Below are positions 6,255 through 14,029 of a stretch of 17,546 nt of DNA, in pieces. The translations under genes and the position numbers were made by a program. A model generated the notes under the pieces. The model worked only from the letters and a program-made list of their open reading frames with translations, was not told the origin of the DNA and searched no databases. Origin of the DNA: Actinomycetales bacterium (GTDB taxonomy: Bacteria > Actinomycetota > Actinomycetes > Actinomycetales > Microbacteriaceae); NCBI GenBank assembly GCA_015655255.1, contig JAATFJ010000363.1, positions 1-17,546 of the forward strand. The letters are read 5' to 3'. Within the stretch, counting starts at the first letter, position 1. The number at the start of each line of letters is the position of its first letter.

Positions 6255-6310
6255 GGCCTCGCGCGCACGCCCGCGCGCGAGGCCCCGTGCGGGGCGGATG
6301 GCGAGGAACC

Positions 6311-6332
6311 GCAACCCTCGGCAACGGTTGCC
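6311..6332. promoter_or_regulatory. Inverted repeats, candidate operator between budC and the GAF regulator
   Basis: GGCAAC-G-GTTGCC (6320-6332) is a perfect 6+6 inverted repeat around one base. An overlapping GCAACC (6311-6316) also pairs with GGTTGC (6326-6331), giving three GCAAC half-sites in 22 bases. It lies upstream of the budC promoter and about 140 bases before the regulator start. It is a plausible binding site for that regulator, inferred from position and symmetry. The rest of 6168-6472 shows no gene. Confidence 0.4.
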
Positions 6333-6472
6333 CGGGGGCGGACGCCTCGCTCGCACGGCTCTTCGCCGTCGCCGTGCCGGTTCTGAGGCGTTCGCCGAGA
6401 GCTCATCCGCCGTCGGCCCCTCCCGCGGTGCGAGTGGTTGACTGGAGGAAGAAAATCCCAGAGGGAGGCGCC

Positions 6473-7678
6473 GTGCCCGTTTCGGTCGATTCCGCCGTCG
6501 TCATCGGTGAAGGCAGCACCGAGTACAACGCCCTCCTCCACCGCGTCCACGATGCGATGGCCACCGGCTCTGCGGCACCGGCCCAGCCGCGTCCCGTGAT
6601 CGCCGACTCATGGCGGCGCGTGCGCAGCCGCGGGATCCGCATCGATCGCAACAGCGCGGCGACTTCGCTGCGCGTCCCCCATATTGGGCAGAACGTCGAG
6701 CGGTTGCGCGCCCTGTTCCCCCTCCTCCTCCCGCATGCGCAACCGCTCATCGACGACGGCATGACGATGCTCGTGCTCACTGATGCGGACGGCACGATCG
6801 TCGACACCGCGGGCCGAGGACGCACGCGCACACAGGCGGAGAAGATCGGCTTCCTTCCCGCGCATTCCTGGGCAGAGAGCGCCGTCGGCACCAACGCGAT
6901 CGGCACAGCGCTCGTCGCTAAGCAGCCCGTCGCCGTCCACGGCGCCGAGCACTACCTCACAGGTCAGCACGGATGGAGCTGCGCGGCAGCCCCGATCCGC
7001 GATCCGTGGACGGGCGTCGTGCTGGGGGCCGTGGACTTCTCGCTGCCCGTCGATCAGGCCCATCCCGTATTGCTCGCCCTCGCTTCCTCCATCGCCCGCA
7101 CGGCAGGGCTGGAGATCGCGAGCGCGCACAGGAAGGAGCTCGACCAGCTCCGGGCACGGGCCGTCGCCGCGACCAGAGGGATCACAGAGCCCTGGATCGT
7201 CGTGGATCGGATGGGGTGGGTCGCCGATTCCTATCTCGCCGATGCGCGGCGTCGGCTGGCGCTGCCGGAGGGCATGAGCGACGGCGAGGAGTGGGTGGCG
7301 CCGATCGGGGCATCCGTCGTGGAACAGGTCGACGGCGGATGGCTCATCCGGGCGCAATCCGACCGCAGTGCGCGCGATGCGATGACGTTCGTGGAGATCC
7401 GCCCCAGCGATGCGGGGGCCCAGGTGCTCCTCCTCAGCGGCGAGCGGCGGCGCACCGTCGATGTCACCCCGCGGCAGGCGGATATCCTCATGCTGCTCGC
7501 CCGCACCGAGCACGGGCTCACCGCCGCAGAGCTCAGCGCGCGGCTCTACGGCACACCGGAACGCGATGTCACCGTGCGCGCGGAGATCAGCCGCCTGCGC
7601 CGCAGCGTAGGCACTCTCCTCGCCGCCGCGCCCTACCGCTTCGCGCCGGGTGTGGTCGCGGAGGTCGCGTCCTCCTGA
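6473..7678 (+). CDS. GAF-domain transcriptional regulator, AcoR-like without an AAA+ domain (401 aa)
   Basis: This is probably a ligand-sensing regulator of the divergent acetoin reductase. Residues about 40-90 form a helical N-terminus (SWRRVRSRGIRID) like that of AcoR/DhaR proteins. About 90-215 is a GAF domain, with SAVGTNAIGTAL (136-147) and EHYLTGQHGWSCAAAPIRDP (159-178), the signature of that sensor group. Family members in other bacteria continue with a sigma-54 AAA+ ATPase. None is present here; after an intermediate segment (240-340), residues about 350-401 look like a winged helix (TPRQADILMLLARTEHGLTA, then VRAEISRLRRSVG). It therefore probably works with ordinary sigma factors. 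The start is GTG 6473, with GGGAGG (6463-6468) 4 bases upstream. The GAF ligand, acetoin or another, is inferred. Confidence 0.85.
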   Translation: MPVSVDSAVVIGEGSTEYNALLHRVHDAMATGSAAPAQPRPVIADSWRRVRSRGIRIDRNSAATSLRVPHIGQNVERLRALFPLLLPHAQPLIDDGMTMLVLTDADGTIVDTAGRGRTRTQAEKIGFLPAHSWAESAVGTNAIGTALVAKQPVAVHGAEHYLTGQHGWSCAAAPIRDPWTGVVLGAVDFSLPVDQAHPVLLALASSIARTAGLEIASAHRKELDQLRARAVAATRGITEPWIVVDRMGWVADSYLADARRRLALPEGMSDGEEWVAPIGASVVEQVDGGWLIRAQSDRSARDAMTFVEIRPSDAGAQVLLLSGERRRTVDVTPRQADILMLLARTEHGLTAAELSARLYGTPERDVTVRAEISRLRRSVGTLLAAAPYRFAPGVVAEVASS

Positions 7679-7746
7679 CGCGGGCGCTCCGCACCGCGCC
7701 CGCCCGGAGCACCCGCCCGCGCCCTGCTCGCATTGCGCACGCATCC

Positions 7747-7798
7747 CGCGAGACACCACTTCCGTCCCGAAACCCTCGCCTGCACGTGGTGCCTCGCG
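7747..7798. terminator. Long inverted repeat between convergent GAF-regulator and ABC ATPase genes
   Basis: CGCGAGACACCAC (7747-7759) pairs with GTGGTGCCTCGCG (7786-7798) with one mismatch and a 26-base loop. It lies in the 187-base gap between the convergent genes ending at 7678 and 7866 and could stop transcripts from both sides. No T-tract is present, and the gap otherwise shows no gene. Confidence 0.4.
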
Positions 7799-7865
7799 AG
7801 CAAACCTGAGTCTCACCACCGAGATGGTTTCTCACCCGCGACATCCCCGGACGCGAGACCCGCCC

Positions 7866-8645
7866 CTACCGCACCCCGGCCGAACCGAGGTACGTCGCCG
7901 TCGGGGCACCCGTGTGCGGGGAGAGCTCGACGACGGCGTCGACGCCGTAGACATCGCGGATGAGCGCGCTCGTGAGCACGGATTCCGCGGGCCCGGAGGC
8001 GCAGATTTCGCCGCTGTGCAGCACGACAAGGTCATCGCAATAGCGCGCGGCAAGATTGAGGTCGTGCAGAGCGGTGACGACGGTGATCGGCAGGGTGCGG
8101 AGCAGGTCGAGTACGTCGAGCTGATAGCGGATGTCGAGGTGATTGGTCGGCTCGTCGAGCACGATCACCTCGGGCTGCTGAGCGAGCGCCCTAGCCAGCT
8201 GTGCACGCTGCTGCTCGCCGCCGGAGAGGCTCTGCCAGCTTCGGGTCCGGTAGCGATCCATCCCGGTGATGCGCAGCGCATCCTCGATCGCCGCCCGGTC
8301 CGCCGCCCCCAGCGCGCCGAAGGCTCCGCGATGCGGCGTGCGTCCGAGCGCCGCCGTCGCCTCCACCGTGATGTCGTCGTGTACCTCGGGTGACTGCTCG
8401 ACGATGGCGAGCCGCCGGGCAATCTCGCGTCGGCGCATCGCGGAGAGCGGCACGCCGCTCAGCCGCACCACTCCCGCGTCGGGCTTCCGCAGCCCTGCGA
8501 GCACTCGCAGCAGCGAGGTCTTCCCCGCGCCGTTGGGGCCGAGCAGGCCCAGGACCTTTCCCTCGCGGGCATGCAGGGAGACGCCGTCGAGGATCCGTCG
8601 CCCCGCGACGCCCCAGACAATTCCTTCTGCCACCAGATCGGTCAT
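7866..8645 (-). CDS. ABC importer ATP-binding protein, FecE/BtuD type (259 aa)
   Basis: This is the cytosolic ATPase that powers the FecCD-type permease encoded just upstream. It has Walker A GPNGAGKT (36-43), signature LSGGEQQR (140-147), Walker B VIVLDEP (160-166), and H-loop H194 in TALHDLNLAARYCD, a wording characteristic of iron/vitamin B12/heme importers. It starts at ATG 8645, which overlaps the TGA of the permease by 4 bases (ATGA), so translation is probably coupled. It is the last gene of the four-gene operon and ends 187 bases from the convergent GAF regulator. The transported compound is not defined by this subunit. Confidence 0.92.
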   Translation of the reverse strand: MTDLVAEGIVWGVAGRRILDGVSLHAREGKVLGLLGPNGAGKTSLLRVLAGLRKPDAGVVRLSGVPLSAMRRREIARRLAIVEQSPEVHDDITVEATAALGRTPHRGAFGALGAADRAAIEDALRITGMDRYRTRSWQSLSGGEQQRAQLARALAQQPEVIVLDEPTNHLDIRYQLDVLDLLRTLPITVVTALHDLNLAARYCDDLVVLHSGEICASGPAESVLTSALIRDVYGVDAVVELSPHTGAPTATYLGSAGVR

Positions 8646-9673
8646 ACCCGCCCTGCCCTTCTCAGCACGATCGCGAAGGCGGGCGCGCCCACGAGCGCGG
8701 TGATGACGCCGACGGGCACCTCGTGCGGGGTGAAGGCCGTGCGCGCGAAAGCGTCCACGGCGATGAGGAAGATCGCCCCGCCGAGCCCGGAGAGCGGCAG
8801 CAGCAGACGATGCGAGGAGCCCGCGAGCAGCCGGACCACGTGGGGAACGAGCAGTCCGATGAACCCGATCGCCCCCGAGGCCGCGACGGCCGCCGCGGTC
8901 ATGAGTGCCGTGAGGATCATGAGCAGCACCCTGCTGCGTGTGACGTTGATCCCCAGCGAGGACGCCGTGTCCCAACCGAAGGTGAACGCATCCAGCGCCG
9001 GAGCGAAGAAGAGGCAGGCCACAGCACACGCGACGATGACGAGCGCGGCGACGGAGAGGGGCTCCCACCGTGCACCGCCCAGCGAGCCGAGCAACCAGTA
9101 GGTGAAACCCCGCGTCGAATCCGCATCGCCGTCGAGCATGAGAATGAGCGAGGTGACCGCCGAGAAGAACTGCGACACGAGGACACCCGTGAGCACGACG
9201 CGGGACGGATTCGACACCCGTCCCCCTCCAATGAGGACGAGAACGATCGCGAAGGCCACGAGCGCGCCCGCAAAGGCGCCCATCGAGAGCGTCACCGCGC
9301 CAGATCCGACCCCGAGGATCATGATCGCCACGGCACCCGTCGATGCGCCGGAGGAGACCCCCAGCAGGTAGGGCTCGGCGAGCGGATTCCTCGTGACCGA
9401 CTGGAGCACGGCGCCGGAGATCGACAGCCCCATCCCCACGACCGCCGCGAGCAGGACGCGGGGAAGGCGCGACTCCCAGATGAGGGCGTCGATGAGGGGA
9501 GACACCTCCGGCAAGCCGATGTCGATACCGGCGTGCCGGAGGATGATTCCGACGATGTCCGCGCCGCCGACGTTCGCGGTGCCGATGAAGCTCGCGACGA
9601 TCACGGCGACAATGAGCAGCACCACGAAGACGAGCACGATGCTCGTCGAGCGGAGCGCCTTCGCGCGCGTCAT
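8642..9673 (-). CDS. FecCD-family ABC importer permease (343 aa)
   Basis: An integral membrane subunit of a type II importer, with a hydrophobic pattern consistent with about ten membrane helices. Family marks include SRLPRVLLAAVVGMGLSISG followed by AVLQSVTRNPLAEPYLLGVS, and near the C-terminus SGAIGFIGLLVPHVVRLLAG, the region that couples to the ATPase. The length is usual for FecCD proteins (330-350). It starts at ATG 9673, overlapping the methyltransferase stop by 4 bases, and ends by overlapping the ATPase start by 4 bases. Only one permease gene is present, so a homodimer is likely. Substrates of the family are ferric siderophores, heme, cobalamin and related cofactors; which one applies here is unknown. 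Confidence 0.93.
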   Translation of the reverse strand: MTRAKALRSTSIVLVFVVLLIVAVIVASFIGTANVGGADIVGIILRHAGIDIGLPEVSPLIDALIWESRLPRVLLAAVVGMGLSISGAVLQSVTRNPLAEPYLLGVSSGASTGAVAIMILGVGSGAVTLSMGAFAGALVAFAIVLVLIGGGRVSNPSRVVLTGVLVSQFFSAVTSLILMLDGDADSTRGFTYWLLGSLGGARWEPLSVAALVIVACAVACLFFAPALDAFTFGWDTASSLGINVTRSRVLLMILTALMTAAAVAASGAIGFIGLLVPHVVRLLAGSSHRLLLPLSGLGGAIFLIAVDAFARTAFTPHEVPVGVITALVGAPAFAIVLRRAGRV

Positions 9674-10443
9674 CGACGTCCGAGGATGACGACGTCGTCC
9701 CAGAACCGCCAGACGACGCCCGTCTCGCGGAAGCCCGCGGTGCGCAGCGCACTGAGGTGCAGTTCCAGCGGCGCGTGCGGTGTGGGCGGGCGGTCAGCGA
9801 AGCGACGCTCCCGCTCGGCGGCGAGAGCCGCGAGTTCCGGAATCGCGACCGCCTGCTCCCACCATTGGTCCCAGGTGAGCACGCCCTGCGCGTAGGCCTC
9901 CGCCTGCGTCCGCTCATCGTCGTGGGCGGCCGCCGCCGTGAGGAAGGGCTGCGCCTGCGGGTCGTAGCGGAGGTGGTCGGCGTCGAGGAAGATCCCGCCC
10001 TCGGGCAGGACCTCCGCGAGCTGCGCGTAGAGGGCCACGAGCTGATGCGGATGGAGCCAGTGCAGGGCCGTCGAGGAGACGGCGATGTCGATACGCCCCG
10101 TGGGGAGCGCCCCGCGCCAGTCCCCCGCGAGATCCGCGTCGACCGCGAGGAAGCGGCCGGGATAGCGCTCCTCGCCGACCTCCTTCGCGATCGTCAACAG
10201 CACGGGGTCGTAGTCGACGCCGACGACACTGATGGAGGGGAAGCGATCGAGGATCCGCTGCGAGAGACTGCCGGGGCCGCACGCGAGGTCGACGACGGTG
10301 ACGCCCTCGCCGCCTGCCGCCCCCGTGCCGTCGAGATAGCGCGCGATGGCATCGAGGGCGATGCCGAAGCGCTGCTCACGGTGCGTGATGTAGGCGGCCT
10401 GCTGGTCGTCCCAGGAGCGGATGAGGGCGTCGATCCCGCTCAT
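9670..10443 (-). CDS. Class I SAM-dependent methyltransferase inside the importer operon (257 aa)
   Basis: This soluble protein has the class I methyltransferase fold: motif I VDLACGPGSLSQ (51-62), the acidic end of beta-2 (VVGVDYDP) and motif IV region DIAVSSTALHWLHP, then the typical VLPEGGIFLDADHL. The acceptor is unknown. The DIAVSSTALHWL pattern resembles small-molecule methyltransferases of the UbiE/trans-aconitate type. The gene sits between the binding-protein and permease genes, with 4-base ATGA overlaps on both sides, so it is made together with the importer. That suggests it modifies the imported ligand or something derived from it, for example a siderophore, corrinoid or other cofactor; this is inference. 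No signal peptide is seen, so it acts inside the cell. Confidence 0.9.
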   Translation of the reverse strand: MSGIDALIRSWDDQQAAYITHREQRFGIALDAIARYLDGTGAAGGEGVTVVDLACGPGSLSQRILDRFPSISVVGVDYDPVLLTIAKEVGEERYPGRFLAVDADLAGDWRGALPTGRIDIAVSSTALHWLHPHQLVALYAQLAEVLPEGGIFLDADHLRYDPQAQPFLTAAAAHDDERTQAEAYAQGVLTWDQWWEQAVAIPELAALAAERERRFADRPPTPHAPLELHLSALRTAGFRETGVVWRFWDDVVILGRR

Positions 10444-11474
10444 TCGGTGATCCCCAGGTCGACGAGTCCCTCAGCGACCGTGGCGAGCGCCTCGACGCTG
10501 TGGATGGTGGGGTCCATGTACTCGCCGGGGACGATGATGAAGCGCTTGTTGACGACGGCGTCCATCGTGGAGGTGAGCGGATCGCTCGTGAGGAAGTCGA
10601 TCTTCTCCTGCGCCGTGTCTCCGGGATATCCACGGGTGAGGTCGGCGAGCACGATGACGTCGGGGTCGCGCTGGGCGATCTCGTCCCAGCTCACCTCGGG
10701 CCACTTCGTGTCGGCGTCGCTGAAGGGGTTCTCCGCGCCGAGCATCTCGGTGATCGTCTGCGGAAGGCCTCCGGGTCCGGCGACCGAGGGCGTGGACTCC
10801 GAGGCGGCCGTGGAGTAGAACCAGAGGATGCTCGGGCTCCCCTCGACGTTCTCCGCGGCGGCGACGCCCTTGTCCACGATGGCCTGCTGCGCGGCGACGA
10901 CCTCCTCGCCCTTCTCCTCGACATCGAAGATCCGCGCGATGGTGCGGATCTCATCGAAGAGCATGTCGAAGGTCGCTCCGCCCTCGACGGCCTCGTGGTA
11001 CGTGCAGTCGAACTCGCTGAGATAGGTAGGGATGCCGAGATCCGCGAGCTCGTCGCGCTCGCCCGCGTTCTCCGCCGAGAAGAAGGAGGCGTAGCCGGAG
11101 TAGACGAAGTCGGGCTGGGCCTCGAGCAGCGTCTCATGCTTGATGATGCCGTCGGAGAGCAAGGGGATGCTGTTGTAGGCATCGGCGATGTCATCGGCGA
11201 CGGGCTGGGTCTGGTACCCGGTGCCGACCATGCGGTCCTCCAGGCCCAGGGCGATCATGATCTCGGTCGTGGACTGGTTGAGGGAGACGGCGCGCTCGGG
11301 TGTGCTCTGGACGGTGACGTCGGTGCCGCAGTTCTCGTAGCTGTACGGGAAGCTCGCCTCGCCGTCGGTCGACGCAGAACTCGAAGCACTCTCGCTGGGG
11401 GTAGATTCGGCGCATCCGGAGAGGAGCGCAAGGGAGGACAGGACAACACTACTGATAATAATTCTCGTTTTCAT
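10440..11474 (-). CDS. ABC importer substrate-binding lipoprotein, FecB/BtuF type (344 aa)
   Basis: A membrane-anchored receptor for the importer. Residues 1-21 form a lipoprotein signal ending in the lipobox LSGC (C21). A Ser/Thr/Glu-rich tether (22-40) follows, then the binding fold from YSYENCGTDVTV. The helical-backbone landmarks of the family are present: ERAVSLNQSTTEIMIALGLE, DFVYSGYASFF, and DPDVIVLADLTRGYPGD near the second lobe. C49 and C157 could form a disulfide. It is the first gene of the operon: lipoprotein, methyltransferase, permease, ATPase. The start is ATG 11474, with TAGCCT 7 bases upstream and no Shine-Dalgarno. The ligand is probably a metal chelate or cofactor; an F420-0-type importer is another possibility that I cannot test here. 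Confidence 0.9.
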   Translation of the reverse strand: MKTRIIISSVVLSSLALLSGCAESTPSESASSSASTDGEASFPYSYENCGTDVTVQSTPERAVSLNQSTTEIMIALGLEDRMVGTGYQTQPVADDIADAYNSIPLLSDGIIKHETLLEAQPDFVYSGYASFFSAENAGERDELADLGIPTYLSEFDCTYHEAVEGGATFDMLFDEIRTIARIFDVEEKGEEVVAAQQAIVDKGVAAAENVEGSPSILWFYSTAASESTPSVAGPGGLPQTITEMLGAENPFSDADTKWPEVSWDEIAQRDPDVIVLADLTRGYPGDTAQEKIDFLTSDPLTSTMDAVVNKRFIIVPGEYMDPTIHSVEALATVAEGLVDLGITE

Positions 11475-11481
11475 CGAGATA

Positions 11482-11487
11482 AGGCTA
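11482..11487 (-). promoter_or_regulatory. Candidate -10 element of the importer operon
   Basis: On the minus strand TAGCCT is followed by TATCTCG and ATG 11474, consistent with a leaderless mRNA. It gives the importer operon a promoter of its own in the 53-base gap behind the UbiB gene. A -35 is not evident, and resemblance to an iron box is only weak. Confidence 0.5.
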
Positions 11488-11527
11488 CCGTGTCCCGCGC
11501 GGGGCGCGAGACCACGCGCAGCCGTGC

Positions 11528-13210
11528 CTACCGCCTGCGGAACATCCCCGCGAAGAGCGCGTGCAGCAGCGGGAGCGCGGACACGCTCATGAAGACGATG
11601 CCGAGCACGGCGTTGGTGGAGAGGAGAAGCACCCCGGCGATGAGCACGACTGCGAAGACGGCGACGGAGAGGATGCGCCGGACGAGGTGTTCGATGCGGT
11701 CGACGCGACGCTCGATGCGGCTCGTATCGAAGGAGACGGTGCCCGCATCCATCCGCGAGATAAGCGAATCGATGCGCGGAGGCATCCGCCAGAGCACGCC
11801 GGCGCTGGAGACGGCCTGCTGCATCACGTCCTTCATGACGTCGCCGCCCTGATCACGGAGGAGTCGGTTCGCATAGGGCTCCACGGCGTCCCAGATGTTG
11901 AATGCCGGATCAAGCGCACTGCACATCCCCGAGGTGAGCGATACGGCGCGGAAAAGGAGCAGCAGTCCCTCGGGGAGCTGAACCGGCATCGTGCGCACGA
12001 GGTCGCCGAACTGCACGGCGAAGTCCTCGAACTCGCGGGGATCGACGGTGCGCAGCTGGGCAAATCCCATCCCGCCGAAGCGGTCGAAGAGCGCGGAGAG
12101 CGCCTCCTGCAGGCGTGCGGTGTCGGCCGTGGGCAGGAGCACCCCGGTCTGCCGCGCGGCGGCGACGAGGCCCCTGCTGTCGCGGGCGGCGACGGCGATC
12201 ACGAAGGAGCGCAGCCCCGCACGGAGGCTCGCCGGGACCTCGCCCATCATGCCGAAATCGATGAAGGTGAGGCGCCACGCAGGCCCCTCCGTGCCCGCAG
12301 CACGCGGGGTCACGAAGATGTTCCCCGGGTGCGGATCGGCGTGGAAGAAGCCGTGCGTGAAGACCTGGTCGAGCATGACCTCCGCGAACACCGTCGCGAC
12401 CTCGCTCGGGTCGATACCGGCGGCACGCAGCCCCTCACGGTCGGTAATCTTGATCGCCGTAACATCGGAGAGGGTGAGCACGCGCCTGCTCGTGCGCTCC
12501 CAGACGACCTCAGGTACGGAGACGCGAGGGTCGGAGGAGAAGGCGGCGGCGAAGCGTTCGGCGCTCGTCGCCTCGTGCAGGTAGTCGATCTCCTCGCGAC
12601 AGGTGCGCGCGAACTCCTCGACGAGCGCGGGCGCATCGACCCTGTCAGCGACGAAGCGCACACGACTGATCCATGCGCTCACACGGCGGAGCGCCGCGAG
12701 ATCGGTCGTGACGACGTCGTCGATACCGGGACGCTGCACCTTGACGATGGCGGTGCCGATGCCCGTCTCCACCGCATCGACGGCGGTAAGCCGGGCGCGA
12801 TGCGCCTGCCCCAGCGAGGCCGCGGCAACGGGCACCTCATCGAAGGCGGCGAAAGCACGCGCGATCGGCATGCCCAGTTCGGATTCGGCGAGCGCTCGCA
12901 GCTGCGCGAACGGCACGGGCGGGACCTCGTCCTGGAGCCCCTCCAGTTCCCTGGTCACCTCCGGTGGCAGCACGTCGACGCGCGTGGAGAGGAACTGGCC
13001 GACCTTGATCATGAGACCGCCGAGCTCGACGGCGAGCGCGTGGAAGCGCTCCGCGAGACGGCGCATCCGTGCCGCGCGCGTGCGCTCCGCGAGCGCGGCC
13101 AAGCCGATGCGCGGGAAGACAAGATCGAACCACCAGAGCAGGACGAGCTGCCCCGCCGCGAAGCGGAGGATGCGTCGGTAGCGCACGCCGTGCACGCGGG
13201 CGTCGGTCAT
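11528..13210 (-). CDS. UbiB/ABC1/ADCK-family atypical kinase (560 aa)
   Basis: A membrane-associated protein of the UbiB/ABC1 family. It shows the full family set: KVGQ (69-72) in MIKVGQFLSTR, the alanine-rich loop AAAS (129-132) replacing the normal P-loop, K157 in VKVQRP, EEID (206-209), HADPHPGN (290-297) and DFG (318-320). Residues about 510-555 form two C-terminal membrane helices. UbiB proteins support quinone or other isoprenoid-lipid metabolism; actinobacteria use menaquinone, so the role here is open. It starts at ATG 13210 with AAGGAG 6 bases upstream, a strong ribosome site. It lies 64 bases after a PadR gene on the same strand and is probably co-transcribed with it and controlled by it. 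The longer frame upstream overlaps PadR and is rejected. Confidence 0.9.
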   Translation of the reverse strand: MTDARVHGVRYRRILRFAAGQLVLLWWFDLVFPRIGLAALAERTRAARMRRLAERFHALAVELGGLMIKVGQFLSTRVDVLPPEVTRELEGLQDEVPPVPFAQLRALAESELGMPIARAFAAFDEVPVAAASLGQAHRARLTAVDAVETGIGTAIVKVQRPGIDDVVTTDLAALRRVSAWISRVRFVADRVDAPALVEEFARTCREEIDYLHEATSAERFAAAFSSDPRVSVPEVVWERTSRRVLTLSDVTAIKITDREGLRAAGIDPSEVATVFAEVMLDQVFTHGFFHADPHPGNIFVTPRAAGTEGPAWRLTFIDFGMMGEVPASLRAGLRSFVIAVAARDSRGLVAAARQTGVLLPTADTARLQEALSALFDRFGGMGFAQLRTVDPREFEDFAVQFGDLVRTMPVQLPEGLLLLFRAVSLTSGMCSALDPAFNIWDAVEPYANRLLRDQGGDVMKDVMQQAVSSAGVLWRMPPRIDSLISRMDAGTVSFDTSRIERRVDRIEHLVRRILSVAVFAVVLIAGVLLLSTNAVLGIVFMSVSALPLLHALFAGMFRRR

Positions 13211-13274
13211 CCGATGCTCCTTCGTCTCACGCCCCGGCCGCCGTGCGGTCCGGCCGCGCGGGCCGCGTCGAGGT

Positions 13275-13823
13275 TCAGGCGTCAGCCAGGATCGCGTAGA
13301 GCTTACGCCGTGCGTCTTCGAGGACGGTGACGGCCTGCGCGATCTGCTCGGGGGTGCCCGTGTGCAGGACCTGCGCGGCGGCGCCGGCGAGGTCGGCACC
13401 GGCCTTGGGGAGTGCGGTGAACCGGGCGCCGTTCTTGCCGCCGGCCTGCTCCCAGGGCGCGGGGGCTCCGTCGGCGTCGGTGACCTCGCGGCCCGCGTCG
13501 GTGAGCGAGTAGGTCTTGCGGCCGCCCTGCTCCTCTGCGGAGATGAGGCCTTCGTCGGCGAGGAGCTGCAGGGTCGGATACACGGATCCCGCGCTCGGCT
13601 TCCAGGCGCCGCCGCTGCGCTCGGTGATCTCGTGGATGATCTGGTAGCCGTGCATCGACTCCTCGGCGAGGAGAGCGAGGACGGCCGTGCGGACGTCGCC
13701 GCGCGCCATGCGGGTGGGCGCTCCGGCGTGCTGGGCGAACGAGGCGCGGAGCTGATCCACCGCGTCGAAGATCGCGGCCGCGGGGCGGGCACCGAATCCG
13801 GCGCCGGGGAATTGCGTGCTCAT
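13275..13823 (-). CDS. PadR-family transcriptional regulator (182 aa)
   Basis: A dimeric winged-helix repressor. Residues about 42-115 are the PadR domain: RTAVLALLAEESMHGYQIIH, GSVYPTLQLLADEGLI and GGRKTYSLTDAG. The wing and the YPTL recognition helix are clear. A Gly/Ala-rich N-terminal 35 residues and a helical C-terminal part (TPEQIAQAVTVLEDARRKLY) that probably dimerises complete it. The start is ATG 13823, with GGGAGG 5 bases upstream, better than the longer frame to 13925. An AT-rich palindromic region at 13845-13866 lies just upstream and is probably its own operator. The UbiB kinase follows 64 bases downstream, so the pair probably forms an autoregulated operon. The inducing signal is unknown; membrane stress is a guess suggested by the partner. 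Confidence 0.88.
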   Translation of the reverse strand: MSTQFPGAGFGARPAAAIFDAVDQLRASFAQHAGAPTRMARGDVRTAVLALLAEESMHGYQIIHEITERSGGAWKPSAGSVYPTLQLLADEGLISAEEQGGRKTYSLTDAGREVTDADGAPAPWEQAGGKNGARFTALPKAGADLAGAAAQVLHTGTPEQIAQAVTVLEDARRKLYAILADA

Positions 13824-13844
13824 GAGGACCTCCCAGGTCGAGTA

Positions 13845-13866
13845 GCGATAGTTAACGATATATCGC
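13845..13866. promoter_or_regulatory. Candidate PadR operator
   Basis: GCGATA (13845-13850) is mirrored by TATCGC (13861-13866). Between them CGATATATCG (13856-13865) is a perfect 10-bp palindrome, and CGATA repeats at 13846 and 13856, one helical turn apart. The stretch is strikingly AT-rich for this genome and lies 22 bases before the PadR start codon. Binding by PadR is inferred from position and symmetry. Confidence 0.55.
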
Positions 13867-14017
13867 TTGCGATGTCCGATGGGGCATCCCGGCCAGAACA
13901 CAGCGAACACCTGGGCTGAGCGCACGGGTGGGATCGTAGCGGAGGGCGTGCAGAGGTCGTTCGGCGGCGGTCATCTCGCGGAGACCGACGACCATCGGGC
14001 ATGCTGGTCGACGCCCT

Positions 14018-14023
14018 TAAGCT
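14018..14023 (+). promoter_or_regulatory. Candidate -10 element, leaderless GTG start at 14030
   Basis: TAAGCT is followed by GGGCTC and then GTG 14030. There is no Shine-Dalgarno. No clear -35 is seen. Confidence 0.5.
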
Positions 14024-14029
14024 GGGCTC

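Noticed and set aside
8390..9895. 501-codon plus-strand open frame opposite the ABC transporter genes
   Set aside because: It is the antisense shadow of well-supported ATPase, permease and methyltransferase genes; its composition (very rich in Arg, Glu, Asp and His) is typical of such shadows.
11463..11479. TCTCG/CGAGA 5-bp inverted repeat around the start codon of the binding-protein gene
   Set aside because: Five pairs with a 7-base loop are easily found by chance; no support for a thermosensor or operator.
11475..11495. Possible DtxR/IdeR iron box at the importer promoter
   Set aside because: Only about 11 of 19 positions agree with the consensus I remember, mostly in the shared AGCCT core, so iron control cannot be claimed.
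11494..11503. CCCGCGCGGG palindrome after the UbiB gene
   Set aside because: It has no loop and no T-tract, and short GC palindromes are frequent in such GC-rich DNA.
11561..13330. 589-codon plus-strand open frame opposite the UbiB gene
   Set aside because: It is the antisense shadow of a gene with all UbiB motifs, and its translation is repetitive in Arg, Glu, Gly and His without any recognisable domain.
13211..13792. Upstream extension of the UbiB frame
   Set aside because: It would overlap PadR throughout, the extension is a Ser/Arg/Pro-rich shadow, and ATG 13210 has a strong AAGGAG at correct spacing.
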